Source: Caprella mutica (lineage: Eukaryota; Arthropoda; Malacostraca; Amphipoda; Caprellidae). Taken from it: DNA of 64,000 nucleotides. Below the pieces are notes generated by a model that made no database searches, was not told where the DNA came from, and saw nothing but the letters and a program-made list of their open reading frames with translations. This document shows, one piece after another, positions 13,869-23,805 of the stretch (position 1 is the first letter of the stretch; each line of letters starts with the position of its first letter). Made by a program: the position numbers and the translations under genes. Where the stretch lies: the NCBI GenBank assembly GCA_947561585.1, contig CANNZV010002530.1, forward strand, positions 62,001-126,000, in the 5' to 3' direction.

Positions 13869-16800
13869 CTAATAGCCATAGTGATGCATCTCCTTATAAG
13901 CCAGATCAGCATCCACAGAGTTCCTCCTAACTCTCCTCCCTATGGGCTCCATGTCATTGTAACATTTAGGGAAGACTTTATTCACGATGGCTCTGGCTTC
14001 TGCAATGTCTAACTTGGTCACAGCCACCACACTGTACGCTGCTTTCGTCTTCACGCAGTCCTGCAACACAGTTTAAAAAGTTTAGCTATCAAAATGTATG
14101 ATGAACTTATATGTCTTAAAGAGGAGAACTTGCCTCCAGATGAAATGGAGTAGCTACACTTTAAGAATAAATCCATTACAAAGCAGTTAAATCATACCGA
14201 AGATAGTAGTAGAAAGAGAAATAGAGAATTGAGGGGATATAGCAACTTAATTGCACTATTGTCCAACTAAAAACCACTTTCAAGTGATAGGGAAAACAAG
14301 TTCCTACATATGGAGGAAAATATGCTTGGGTTCTAGCTATTTTGGGATTTTTTTCATACAAAATGTAAGAGCAATTGAAACAACTGATATTTTCTTTCAA
14401 TACAATACTGAAAAGTCTAGAGAATGTTAGAGCACACCTGGTTAGATTTAGTCTCACCTGGTGTGATTTAGCGACATGGCCAACAGTTGTGTCCCATTGA
14501 GCCACAGAAGATATGAAGGAGCAGTGGGTGAGGTTGGCAGCCCTGATTTCAGTACAAGCCAAGTGTTCAGGGTTTTTGAAGTCTAATTTCTTGCGACAAT
14601 GATCAAACATGTGGATCATCTCGTGAGTCAACACACCAACCACCATGCCATCTTTTTTGCACATGTTCTGGCATACTACAATCTGTTGGTGGGAATATAT
14701 CTTTGATTAACTTAAATAGGTAGAGCAAATGTGAAAATTTCAATATACCTTCACAATAGCTAAAACAAAAAATTCTGATGAAGATTTTTCAACCCAGAAA
14801 AACAAATGGTTTCTTTTTTCTCCCCTATAACAGCTACCCACATTGTAGCTCCTCCCCTATAATAGCTACCCCACATTGTAGCTCCTCCAATATAATAGCT
14901 ACCCACATTGTAGCTCCTCCCCTATAATAACTACCCACCTCTCACCTGGTTGCTTTCAATGTCATAGCCACCCGTTACACTCTGGTCACACACCTCACAG
15001 GCAATGTGACGCGTTAGATCTACTTTGCTGCGGATTGGATAAGATAACTAGCTATATTAATTAGAAACACAAAATGAAATGTTACACAAGCTACTGAAAA
15101 CTTTTCAGTCACTTTTAGAACTTAAATAGAAACTTATAGCTACCTACAAAGTAGTTACAAACATCAATTTTTATGGCTAGAAGTAGCTACTAAAATAACT
15201 TAATTAACTAGCAATTGATTATAGCTAATAATTTATTGGAAATAGCTACTTTATAATTAACTTCCATTCATTTACAAATAATTAGGTAACAGAGAGAAGT
15301 AGCTAGTTGTTACTCACCATCCTGAAGATTCTAAAGCTTTCATCATGATTTTTAAAAGAGGATCTGAAATAAAAAAAGAAAAGAACAATAAGTTAGTAAC
15401 AAGTTAAATATTTGTACTGTAATTTCAATTAAATTTAATATATTCCAGACTTCCAATAGTTTAACAATCAACTTAGTTTAGGTTTCAAGGTGGTGCCAAA
15501 CTTCCACAGGGAGCAGTAGTAAATTTTCAGTAAGGGGAAAATCGGATAACTCTGCTAATCTTACAATATCATTAAGGAATTTATTTTTCAAAAGTATGAA
15601 TTGAATGTTCACTGTTTAGAGAGGAATCAGAGGATTAGCTATGAATCAATGATTTATGAATTTTACTTTTAGTATTTACATTAATGATTACTCAATAAAA
15701 TGAAAACCAAGGTGTTAAAAGAATTTCGATAGAACATTTCTGGCTTTAGCTATCATATAAGTTTCAGCCTACCTATAAACACTACAATGTACAAGTTAAC
15801 TTATGAAATTATTACTAAATTGAAGATTAAATATCGTACTTGGTAGGTAGCTAAATATCTAACCTAATAAACAAGTAATCAGGTATCGTGAATCGCATCG
15901 GGAATTGGTTAATTTGGATAGAATCGGAATCGTTAAAAATCTTGGTATAGTCCCATCACTAAACTACAGATGGCCACCAATTTGTTTTACTCTGTATTAA
16001 GAAGCGAGATTAGGAAAAGTACACAATCTCTCGAGACGAAAGCCACAGAAGCACTGATGTTAATGCATATGGATAAATCACAGTGGAAGCATTATCGTAT
16101 ATTTGGCAATCACATTTGAAGCATAATCTTGCAATCGCAGGAAAAGTTTTAACAAAGGAAATAGCTACAGCTGATATAAAACGCCCTAATTCAACTCACG
16201 TGTGTTAGCCATGTGCCAAACTCTCTTCTCACATTTCTTGCGTTCAAACTCTTCATTTCCTCTAAACATGAAATATTCATACCATTTGGGATTAACTCGG
16301 CCACCTTTACGTTCAGGGTACAAGTCATAGCCCCCTCTGGTCAAAAGAAACAACCGTTAGACAAAGAGAATGCAAATATCATCAAATATATTCATTAGCT
16401 ACATGTGTTTTAATTATTAGCTATCAGACTTCAATTAGACTAACAGAATGATATNNNNNNNNNNNNNNNNNNNNNNNNNNNNNNNNNNNNNNNNNNNNNN
16501 NNNNNNNNNNNNNNNNNNNNNNNNNNNNNNNNNNNNNNNNNNNNNNNNNNNNNNNNNNNNNNNNNNNNNNNNNNNNNNNNNNNNNNNNNNNNNNNNNNNN
16601 NNNNNNNNNNNNNNNNNNNNNNNNNNNNNNNNNNNNNNNNNNNNNNNNNNNNNNNNNNNNNNNNNNNNNNNNNNNNNNNNNNNNNNNNNNNNNNNNNNNN
16701 NNNNNNNNNNNNNNNNNNNNNNNNNNNNNNNNNNATGTAAATATAATTTGTAGCTACTGTTAGTCTGTTACCAAATTGGATTTCGATAAATGGATTCTTA

Positions 16801-17253
16801 TCATTATGAGGACAATGACAGTTCTGACATGATGCATAGCTACAAATAATATAAATTAATAATTTTGAGAGTAATAAATTCATTAATGCCTAATAAAATG
16901 ACCATATAAAATAAACATAGCTAGTAGTTAGTGTGAGTTTTAATTATAAAAATCATACAAAACATCTAGAGAATTAAATATATTCTATCAAATTTCATGA
17001 GGTTTGTAGAAAAATGATAAACATTTATTAAAAACCTAATAAAAAATTTGATTGGAGCAGACCTTTAAAGTTAAAGGGTAACAATTTACTTGTGTGACCC
17101 TACTAGTATTCATATAATTAATTACTTGATTTTGTAACAATAAAGAGAGTTTTCTTTGCTTAGAACTTACTTTTCTTCTGTTGACTCTGATTTCTTAGCA
17201 TTTTGGGAAGGAGTTTGCTCTGGTTTTTCATTTGAGGGTTTTGGAGATGCCAT
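13869..17253 (-). CDS. ATP23: Mitochondrial inner membrane metalloprotease ATP23
   Basis: ATP23 is an intermembrane-space zinc metalloprotease that in yeast processes subunit 6 of the F1Fo ATP synthase and assists its assembly; the animal orthologue is also called XRCC6BP1. Minus-strand exons, 5' to 3', are 17253-17171, 16336-16200, 15363-15318, 15027-14946, 14682-14458 and 14060-13869. All have GT-AG ends and the phases sum exactly to 254 aa plus stop. Visible motifs are YPERK near residue 33, SGCKV, RHIACEVCD (C99, C102), GGYD and the zinc-binding HEMIH at 136-140 within VLTHEMIHMFDHCR. Further motifs are EIRAANLTHCSF and the C-terminal CYNDMEPIGR. Length is normal for the family. The ATG at 17253 is the first in the open leader. 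An N gap sits in intron 1 and does not affect coding. Orthology is very secure. Confidence 0.96.
14818..14940. repeat. Short tandem repeat next to ATP23 exon 4
   Basis: About 3.5 copies of a roughly 36-bp unit containing CTCCCCTATAATAGCTACCC and CACATTGTAGCTC lie in the intron directly after the exon 4 donor on the minus strand. The array ends only a few bases from the splice donor at 14945. Confidence 0.85.
16455..16734. other. Assembly gap (280 N)
   Basis: A run of N inside ATP23 intron 1. Open frames crossing it are artefacts. Confidence 0.99.
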
Positions 17254-18019
17254 CTTTGAATTTTTTTAAATTAGATACTAGGTTATGTCAAAAATAAAGG
17301 TTACCTAGTTCACAATATTCTTTATTAACTAATTCTTCAGAAATTTAAAATAATCAAAATTAAAAAAAAGAGCATAATAACTTAGAAATATAGCTAATTA
17401 ATAAACAGTCAGTACCTAGCTATTAAGTATTAACTAGCTAATCAATAGATTATGTGCAGAATAAGGGAGATAGCTTTTTGGGATATGCTCTTTAAACAAT
17501 TTGTTTGTTGACTCTGACCCAAGTCTTTCATTATTATTCAATTTAACCATCTAAAACCGAAGACAGGTTTGAAGGTCAAAATTAATTTTTTATGATAGAT
17601 CAATAATAGTTACCTTTTTAAGAAAGAATATGTTAAAAAAAAAACTTTTTATTAATATTATTTTATTATGTGTAATGTCCTATGGGAAGAAATTTGAGTG
17701 GTTTAAAATTTAAAATCATTATGTGGCAAAGCCTACATCAATTTTCATGAATCTCATTGCTAGAATATGATTATATGGAACAAATTTATACATTATTTGA
17801 CACTTATCTAAAGTCCTCCCCAGAGGTCATTGAGCATTAAAGGGTTAAATACCTTAATTAAATTATTAAAGATATCCAAATTTGCTTTAAGTCCACCTCT
17901 GATTATCAATATTTTAGTACTTTATATGGATAAAATATGCCATTTTAAGACATATTTCATGATTACCATTTGTTGTGGAAATTCTTCATTTTAGATATTT
18001 ACAACACAATAAAGTTTAA
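17254..18019. other. ATP23 upstream flank, no gene seen
   Basis: AT-rich sequence containing the presumed ATP23 promoter and 5' UTR. No coding or structured element could be supported. Confidence 0.4.
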
Positions 18020-18868
18020 AGGGACCGTCCCCGAATAAATCTCAAAATTTTATTGTTTTTTTTTTATTGTGTAAATAGTTGCTTTATAACCTAAAATACC
18101 AGAGGTATAGTGTAACTCTAACTCCCCCTGGGGAGAGGGAGAAAGGAAAAAGAGGGCCGGGGGGTAGGGAGTCAATATGACTCTAAAAACCATCTCTCAG
18201 CCAATTATAATTCGTAATAATTAATTATCTCGCTATACCTGGTATCTAACCTACCACTAATAACACGCCCACTAAGGTTTGCAAAAAAATATTCCTCAGT
18301 TACCCGCAGACCTTCGCGAGAGTAGTATGCTGCGTGCCAGATTATCAAATTTTGAATGGGAGATTCCTCGTTTCTTCAGATATCTACAAATCATGTAATT
18401 CAAAAGCCTAAGGCTTTTTTTTGGTAGAAGCTACGGCTTTGAAGTTTTTTGCATTCGATTCTCCCCGGAATTCTCTACTAACTCTGGAAGAGTTTTATTT
18501 AATTTTGGAATTATTTTTCCAAATATTGCATTTTGAAATTAATATTTTTTCAATTTTTTTTTGTTTCACTAAAAATTTCAATAATTCGAAAACCAATTCG
18601 AAAAATAAAAAAAAAACGCTTCCACAGTTTGTAGATAATCTTGTGAAGAATCGAATGCAAAAAACCATAATGTCATAGCTACGAAATTGTAGTATCCATT
18701 TATTAATTTACACACTGTTCGAAATTCGAATAACTCGTTTTCTATGGGTCGAATCGAAAAAATGTCAGGACACAAAAACATCTTAGAATTCATTTTATAT
18801 ATGAGTACAAAATTTCACAACCGTAGCTTCAATAATAAAAAACTTTTCAAAATCGGGGAACGGTGCCC
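18020..18868. mobile_element. TTAA-flanked non-autonomous element F, copy 1
   Basis: Ends are AGGGACCGTCCCCGA and the inverted CGGGGAACGGTGCCC, each directly abutting TTAA (18016-18019 and 18869-18872). A related copy with the same order of blocks occurs at 60415-61268: GGGACCG end, CTGGTATC-like block, CAAAAGCCTAAGGCTTTT, CGTTTTCTATGGGTC, GGTCCC end. TTAA duplications are typical of piggyBac-like elements; that assignment is an inference. Non-coding. Confidence 0.7.
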
Positions 18869-19079
18869 TTAACGTAGGAATAATATTAGGCTTTTAGTCT
18901 TAGATAACACTAGGCCTAGACTGCAAAAACTGGCAAACTGTTCTCTAAGAAATACTTTATTTTGGCTTCTGTTCAGACTGTCCTCAGTAAAATACATCAT
19001 AGGTTCATATCTACATGTAAATATAGGAGGACATTAAGAATTATTCTGCAGACTGGCTCCAGGCTACAGTATGGCTGAG

Positions 19080-19860
19080 TCTACTGCTAAGTAGATTAGC
19101 ATGGCTCATAAACTCTCCATTTTTCTCTCCCAGTCTGGAAAATCCTTTAGGCTAACAGATGAATTTTATAGGCTAAATGCTGAAGAATATAAAGTTCTGA
19201 TTAATATATTACTGTATTTAACAGTATTTTAAAGTCTGCATACCTCTATAAGAGAGATTAATTCATCAGAAATTCAGAAAAAACCTTTTTCCAGAATTGG
19301 GCCTCTCTCCAAATTGATAAAAATTATTGTAAATTATCTCCAAAATAACATTATAGTATGAAGAAAATTAGATATTTCTCTACATTTGCAATTGAAGGGC
19401 TCAAAATAGTTGTCATAAACTCACCCAAGTAAAACAACCAGGTAATAAAGCATGTACAACTTCGCCATTTTAACAGCGAGTTTGTGACAGTTATTCAACT
19501 TATTTTGAGCCCTAATTGCAAATGGCGAGAAATATCTAATTTTCTCCTATGCTACAATGTTCTTTTGGATACAATTTATGATAATTTGATCATTTTGGAG
19601 AGAGCTGGAAAGACAAATGACAGCCTGAAAAGCCAAGTAAAATAGTGTGGCTCATAAAATCTCCATTTGTCTCTCCAAAAATCATCAAATTTCTCTCCAA
19701 AATGATCAAATTATCATAAATTCTCTCCAAAATAACATTGTAGCATATGAGAAAATTAGATATTTCTCACCCTTTGAAATTGGAGGGCTCAAAATGACTG
19801 TCACAAACTCGCCATCAAAATGGCGAGTTTGGACATGATTTATTACATGGCCAGTGAAAA
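19080..19860. mobile_element. Deletion derivatives of the 5.9-kb hAT element, partly inverted
   Basis: Blocks such as GGCTCATAAA, CTCTCCAAAATGATCAAAT, ACATTGTAGCAT and GGGCTCAAAATGACTGTCA match the 3' subterminal region of the element at 28513-34414 (its 34190-34390). AGTAAAATAGT plus GGCTCATAAA match its 5' region near 28730. One copy (about 19660-19850) is plus-oriented. Another (about 19440-19600) is inverted, making a 150-bp imperfect hairpin. All transposase sequence has been lost. Boundaries are approximate. Confidence 0.7.
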
Positions 19861-19916
19861 GAAGGTCTCCACAGACGACAGACCCAGGATTTTTTTTACA
19901 GAAATTGGGATTTGGG

Positions 19917-20186
19917 CCAGAGTGGAAAACTCAAATTCTAACAGAATTACTCATGAATACTCGACTGCGGAGTTTATTAATTATTAACCCTGTATACTAG
20001 TGTTTAGTATTAGTAAAGCATGTATAGCATGAAGAATTTAATTTTTTCAAATATTATGAAATGTATATAGGACTAATTTTTACACATTTAAAAAAAATAT
20101 TGACAACTTCTGCAGAGTTATCTTTAGGATGAATCTCTAACAGAGGTACTAGTCAATCAGAAGAGAGTTATTTTTTCCAATCTGGG
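19917..20186. mobile_element. MITE family C, copy 1, 8-bp duplication GATTTGGG
   Basis: Inverted ends are CCAGAGTGGAAAACTC and CCAGATTGGAAAAAATAACTC (as complement). Exact 8-bp duplications GATTTGGG lie at 19909-19916 and 20187-20194. The ends match the termini of the 5.9-kb hAT element at 28513-34414, so this is probably its non-autonomous derivative. Confidence 0.9.
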
Positions 20187-20271
20187 ATTTGGGCACAACA
20201 AAAAACATAGGAGGACTGGTCAATCATTATCGATGGTTGTGCTATCGATTGATATCAGCCAGACTGAAGGC

Positions 20272-20464
20272 CAGTCTGTATTTCGTGGTAAATTCCACCG
20301 ACATGTCGGTGGATTTTTAGCTATTTATTCCTATGTTACCATTAATTTTCGGTGGATAAATTGGGAAAATGTTGATGGATTAGCCAAATTACTGGAAATT
20401 TATGGTGGATTTTTTCAGCTTTTTGAAAAAGTCAGTGGGATTTTGTGCACCAAATACAGACTGG
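20272..20464. mobile_element. MITE family A, copy 1, 8-bp duplication ACTGAAGG
   Basis: Begins CCAGTCTGTATTTCGTGG and ends CACCAAATACAGACTGG. Exact duplications ACTGAAGG at 20264-20271 and 20465-20472. Internal hallmark is CCACCGACATGTCGGTGG, a short palindrome. hAT-type by duplication length and ends. Confidence 0.93.
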
Positions 20465-20739
20465 ACTGAAGGGACTGGTTAAGTGTTCTCCAAGAAATCC
20501 TCTATTTTGGCTTCTGTTCTGAGTAAAATACATGTAATCATAGGAGGAAAATTAGGAAATTAAGGATTGTTCGCACAGAAAATGTTAAAAATGTCCCATG
20601 TTCTGCAGACTGGGATATCAGCAATAAAATGTGCCAAACTGCCAATTAGATTATTAGATGAAGGTACAAACTAAAAAAAATCATATCATTCGAATACACA
20701 GCAATCGATCGATCAGTAGATCACACTACATCAGCCTAC

Positions 20740-21001
20740 CCAGCCCAGTCTGCAGTCTGTCTCTTCTCCCACAGAGATTTTAATTTTAGAGTTAGTTACT
20801 CTCTGACTCTCAGTAAAAGATTCAGAATCTCCCGCAGCTAAATTAATGGTAACATAAGAATTAATTCAAAATCTCCGCAGCTAAATTAATGGTAACATAC
20901 GAATTAATTCAAGATTTCCCGCAGAGATCTCCAATTTCTCATATTCAATCAAAAACTCCCGCAGAGAGTCTTGGAAAAATGTTCCATATTCTGCAGACTG
21001 G
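20740..21001. mobile_element. MITE family B, copy 1, 8-bp duplication CAGCCTAC
   Basis: Starts CCAGCCCAGTCTGCAG and ends ATATTCTGCAGACTGG; exact duplications CAGCCTAC at 20732-20739 and 21002-21009. Interior carries repeated CTCCCGCAG and AATTAATGGTAACAT blocks shared with the B copies at 21535 and 22017. Confidence 0.88.
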
Positions 21002-21075
21002 CAGCCTACTACATGCAGGGAAAAACTGCGAAATCGATTGATTTTGACCTATGAGTGTATGACCAGTCAAACGTG

Positions 21076-21344
21076 CCAGTTTGTATTTGGTGCACTGAAC
21101 TCCTTTGACTTTTTCAAAAATCTGAGAAATAGCTGTCAATATATTTCGTCAATTTGTCTATCTAGTGGCTAGTCCTGAGTCCTCCAACATTTTTCCAGTT
21201 TCCCCTCCAAAAATTAATGGTAATATAGGAATTAATAGCTAAATATCCTCAGACACTGACATTGCAGGAATTTTTTTATTAGAGAAATTGAATATCTGCT
21301 GAGTACCGACATATCATCGGAATTTACCTCCAAATACAATCTGG
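21076..21344 (-). mobile_element. MITE family A, copy 4 (inverted), 8-bp duplication CAAACGTG
   Basis: Ends CCAGTTTGTATTTGG and CCAAATACAATCTGG; exact duplications CAAACGTG at 21068-21075 and 21345-21352. It is longer and more diverged than the other A copies and lies in the opposite orientation. Confidence 0.9.
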
Positions 21345-21695
21345 CAAACGTGCGTGTCCTAGATATATATTATAATCATTCTTATCTTATCAAATATAAA
21401 AAAGTATTTTTCCATTAAAAACAAAACAATTAATTGAATGCATAAACTAAGAAAATCCGTATCATTCGAAGTTCGAACGAGCAGATAATAAAGAAATTGA
21501 TCCAATTTGACCAATTATTGCGCTATCGTCCTATCCAGTCTGCAGAATGTGTCTCTTTCTCTGACTCTCAGTACTACAGTAGTAAATTCAGAATCTCCCG
21601 CAGCTAAATTAATGGCAACATAGGAATTAATTCAAGATCTCCCGCAGAGATCTCCAATTTCTAAAATTCAATCTAAAACTCCCGCAGAGTCTTAA

Positions 21696-21931
21696 CCAGT
21701 CTGTATTTTGTGGTAAATTCCACCGACATGTCGGTGGAATTTTTCTCAATTGAAAAAAATATTCTGGCAAAGTCAGTGGATTTTTTGCTATTTACTCCTA
21801 TGTTTCCATTAATTTTCGGTGGAAAAATGGGTAAAATATTGGTGGATCAGCCAAATTACTGGAAATTTATGGTTGATTTTTTCATCTTTTTCAAAAAGTC
21901 AGTGGAATTTTGTGCACCAAATACAGACTGG
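21696..21931. mobile_element. MITE family A, copy 2, inside B copy 2
   Basis: CCAGTCTGTATTTTGTGG to CACCAAATACAGACTGG. The flanks CGCAGAGT and CGCAGAGA agree at 7 of 8 bases, but five extra bases (CTTAA) precede the left end, so the duplication is imperfect. Confidence 0.8.
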
Positions 21932-22016
21932 CGCAGAGAATCTTGGAAAATTGGAAAAATGTTCCATATTCTGTCCAGAGTGGAAAACTCAAATTCTAAC
22001 AGTTACTCATGAATAC

Positions 22017-22517
22017 CCAGTCTGCAGAATGCGTCTCTTCTCCCTCATCAGTCTGTATTTCGTGGTAAATTCCACCGACTTGTCGGTGGAATTTTTCTCC
22101 ATTAAAAATAATTTCTGGCAAAGTCGGTGGATTTTGGCTATTTATTCCTATGTTACCAATAATTTTTGGTGGAAAAATGGGTAAAATGATGGTGGATCAG
22201 CCAAATACTGGAAATTTATGGTGGATTTTTTCAGCAAAATCAAAAAGTCAGTGGAATTTAGTGCACCAAATACAGACTGGCTCCCGCAGAGATTTTAATT
22301 TGAGAGAGAGCTACTCTCTGACTTGCAGCAGCAGATTCAGAATCTCCCGCAGCTAAATTAATGGTAACATAGGAATTAATTCAAAATCTCCCGCAGCTAA
22401 ATTAATGTTAATATATGAATTAATTCAAGATCTCCCGCAGAGATCTCAAATTTCTAAAATTCAAACAAAAACTCCCGCAGAGAGTCTTGGAAAAATGTTC
22501 CATATTCTGCAGACTGG
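22017..22517. mobile_element. MITE family B, copy 3, 8-bp duplication ATGAATAC
   Basis: CCAGTCTGCAGAATGCG to ATATTCTGCAGACTGG with exact duplications ATGAATAC at 22009-22016 and 22518-22525. Contains A copy 3 at 22048-22280. Confidence 0.9.
22048..22280. mobile_element. MITE family A, copy 3, inside B copy 3
   Basis: TCAGTCTGTATTTCGTGG to CACCAAATACAGACTGG; flanks CTCCCTCA and CTCCCGCA match at 7 of 8 bases. This is the innermost level of the nest. Confidence 0.85.
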
Positions 22518-22617
22518 ATGAATACTTGACCACGTAGTTTATTAATAATTAACCCTGTTAACTAGTTTTTAGTACTGAATTATTTTATTAGCAAAGCATG
22601 TATAGATGTCACGCGCG

Positions 22618-23805
22618 TTTGAGTGATCTGCAATATCGACCGATTTCGCTGGGCAATCTGTTGATCAACAGTTTACGCAGCCATCGATCGATTCCTGCGC
22701 GTTCGAATGATATGATTTTTTTAGTTTGTAGATCAAATTGGCACATTTTATAGCGTATACTAAAAAATCATACCATTCGAACGCGCAGCAATCGATCAAT
22801 GGCTGCCCTATCGATCGATTCCTGCGCGTTCGAATGATGCAGGTTTTCTTTATTTATTCATTTAATTAATTGTTTGTTTTTATTATAAAAATACTTTTTT
22901 TTATATTTGATAAGTTGACCATCAGTCGATTGTTGCTCTATTAAATGTAACAATTAGATGCATAAACTAACAAAATCCATATCATTCAAACGCGCAACAA
23001 TCGACTGATTGTTGCTCTATTAGATGTAACAATTAGATGCATAAACTAAAAAAATCCATATCATTCAAATGCGCAACAATCGACTGATGGTTCCCAATTA
23101 AATATAACAATTAGATGCATAAACTAACAAAATCCATATCATTCAAATGCGCAATAATCGACTGATGGTTGACTTATTAAATATAAAAAAGTATTTTTCC
23201 AGTAAAAACAAAACAATTAATTAAATGAATAAACAAAGAAAACCTGTATCATTCGAACGCGCAAAAATCAATCGATGGTACTCATTTAATACTCATGAGA
23301 ACCGTACGTGGTCACCAGCTGTGGGTCACACTATACTCATGTGAACCGTAGGTGGTCACCACCTGTGGGTCACACTTATCTAATTTGAGTGTGATTAGCG
23401 TATTCTAATGGTATAATATTAAGATGAAAACTTTAAGATACATAAATCTTTCAGATTTTTGTGACATGAAACTGTTAATGTAGTTTGTTGTATCCGCTAG
23501 TTTGTTGTCTTACAATGGCTTTTTTAACCTATTGTTGATGTCAAATTACCGAAAATCCTAAAAAAATAGATACATTTTAAAAAACGTGACCCACAGGAGA
23601 AACCTCCTGTGAGTTTCACTTGGCGTTCGCATTTCCTTCCCGTATGTTACTCAAATTTGATGTACAAATAAAGAAAAATCGTATCATTCGAACGCGCAGG
23701 GATCGATCGATGGTTGCGCTATCGATCGATAGCTGCACAAACTGTTGATCAACAGATTGCCCAGCGAAATCAGTCGATATTGCAGATCACTCAAACGCGT
23801 GTGAC
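22618..23805. mobile_element. Element D with long (about 135 bp) inverted repeats
   Basis: Left end GTCACGCGCGTTTGAGTGAT and right end ATCACTCAAACGCGTGTGAC begin inverted repeats of about 135 bp that include GGGCAATCTGTTGATCAACA. Flanks share ATAGAT (22612-22617, 23806-23811), a 6-bp putative duplication. The interior has tandem units at about 22895-23185 and GTGGTCACCAC palindromes at 23310-23365. No transposase is present. Confidence 0.8.
22895..23185. repeat. Subterminal tandem units of element D
   Basis: About four copies of a roughly 75-bp unit with ACAATTAGATGCATAAACTA, AAATCCATATCATTCAAA and GCGCAACAATCGACTGATGG. Only slight divergence between units. Confidence 0.85.

Larger units (their letters stand above)
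20640..21400. mobile_element. Family D element remnant hosting nested MITEs
   Basis: Scattered blocks resemble the long inverted repeats of the D element at 22618-23805: ACAAACTAAAAAAAATCATA, ATTCGAATACACAGCAATCG, then AGTCAAACGTG and CCTAGATATATA. It is interrupted by the B MITE at 20740-21001 and the A MITE at 21076-21344. Outer limits are approximate. Confidence 0.5.

Noticed and set aside
16440..16883. Open frames spanning the N run
   Set aside because: Made mostly of unknown bases in an ATP23 intron.
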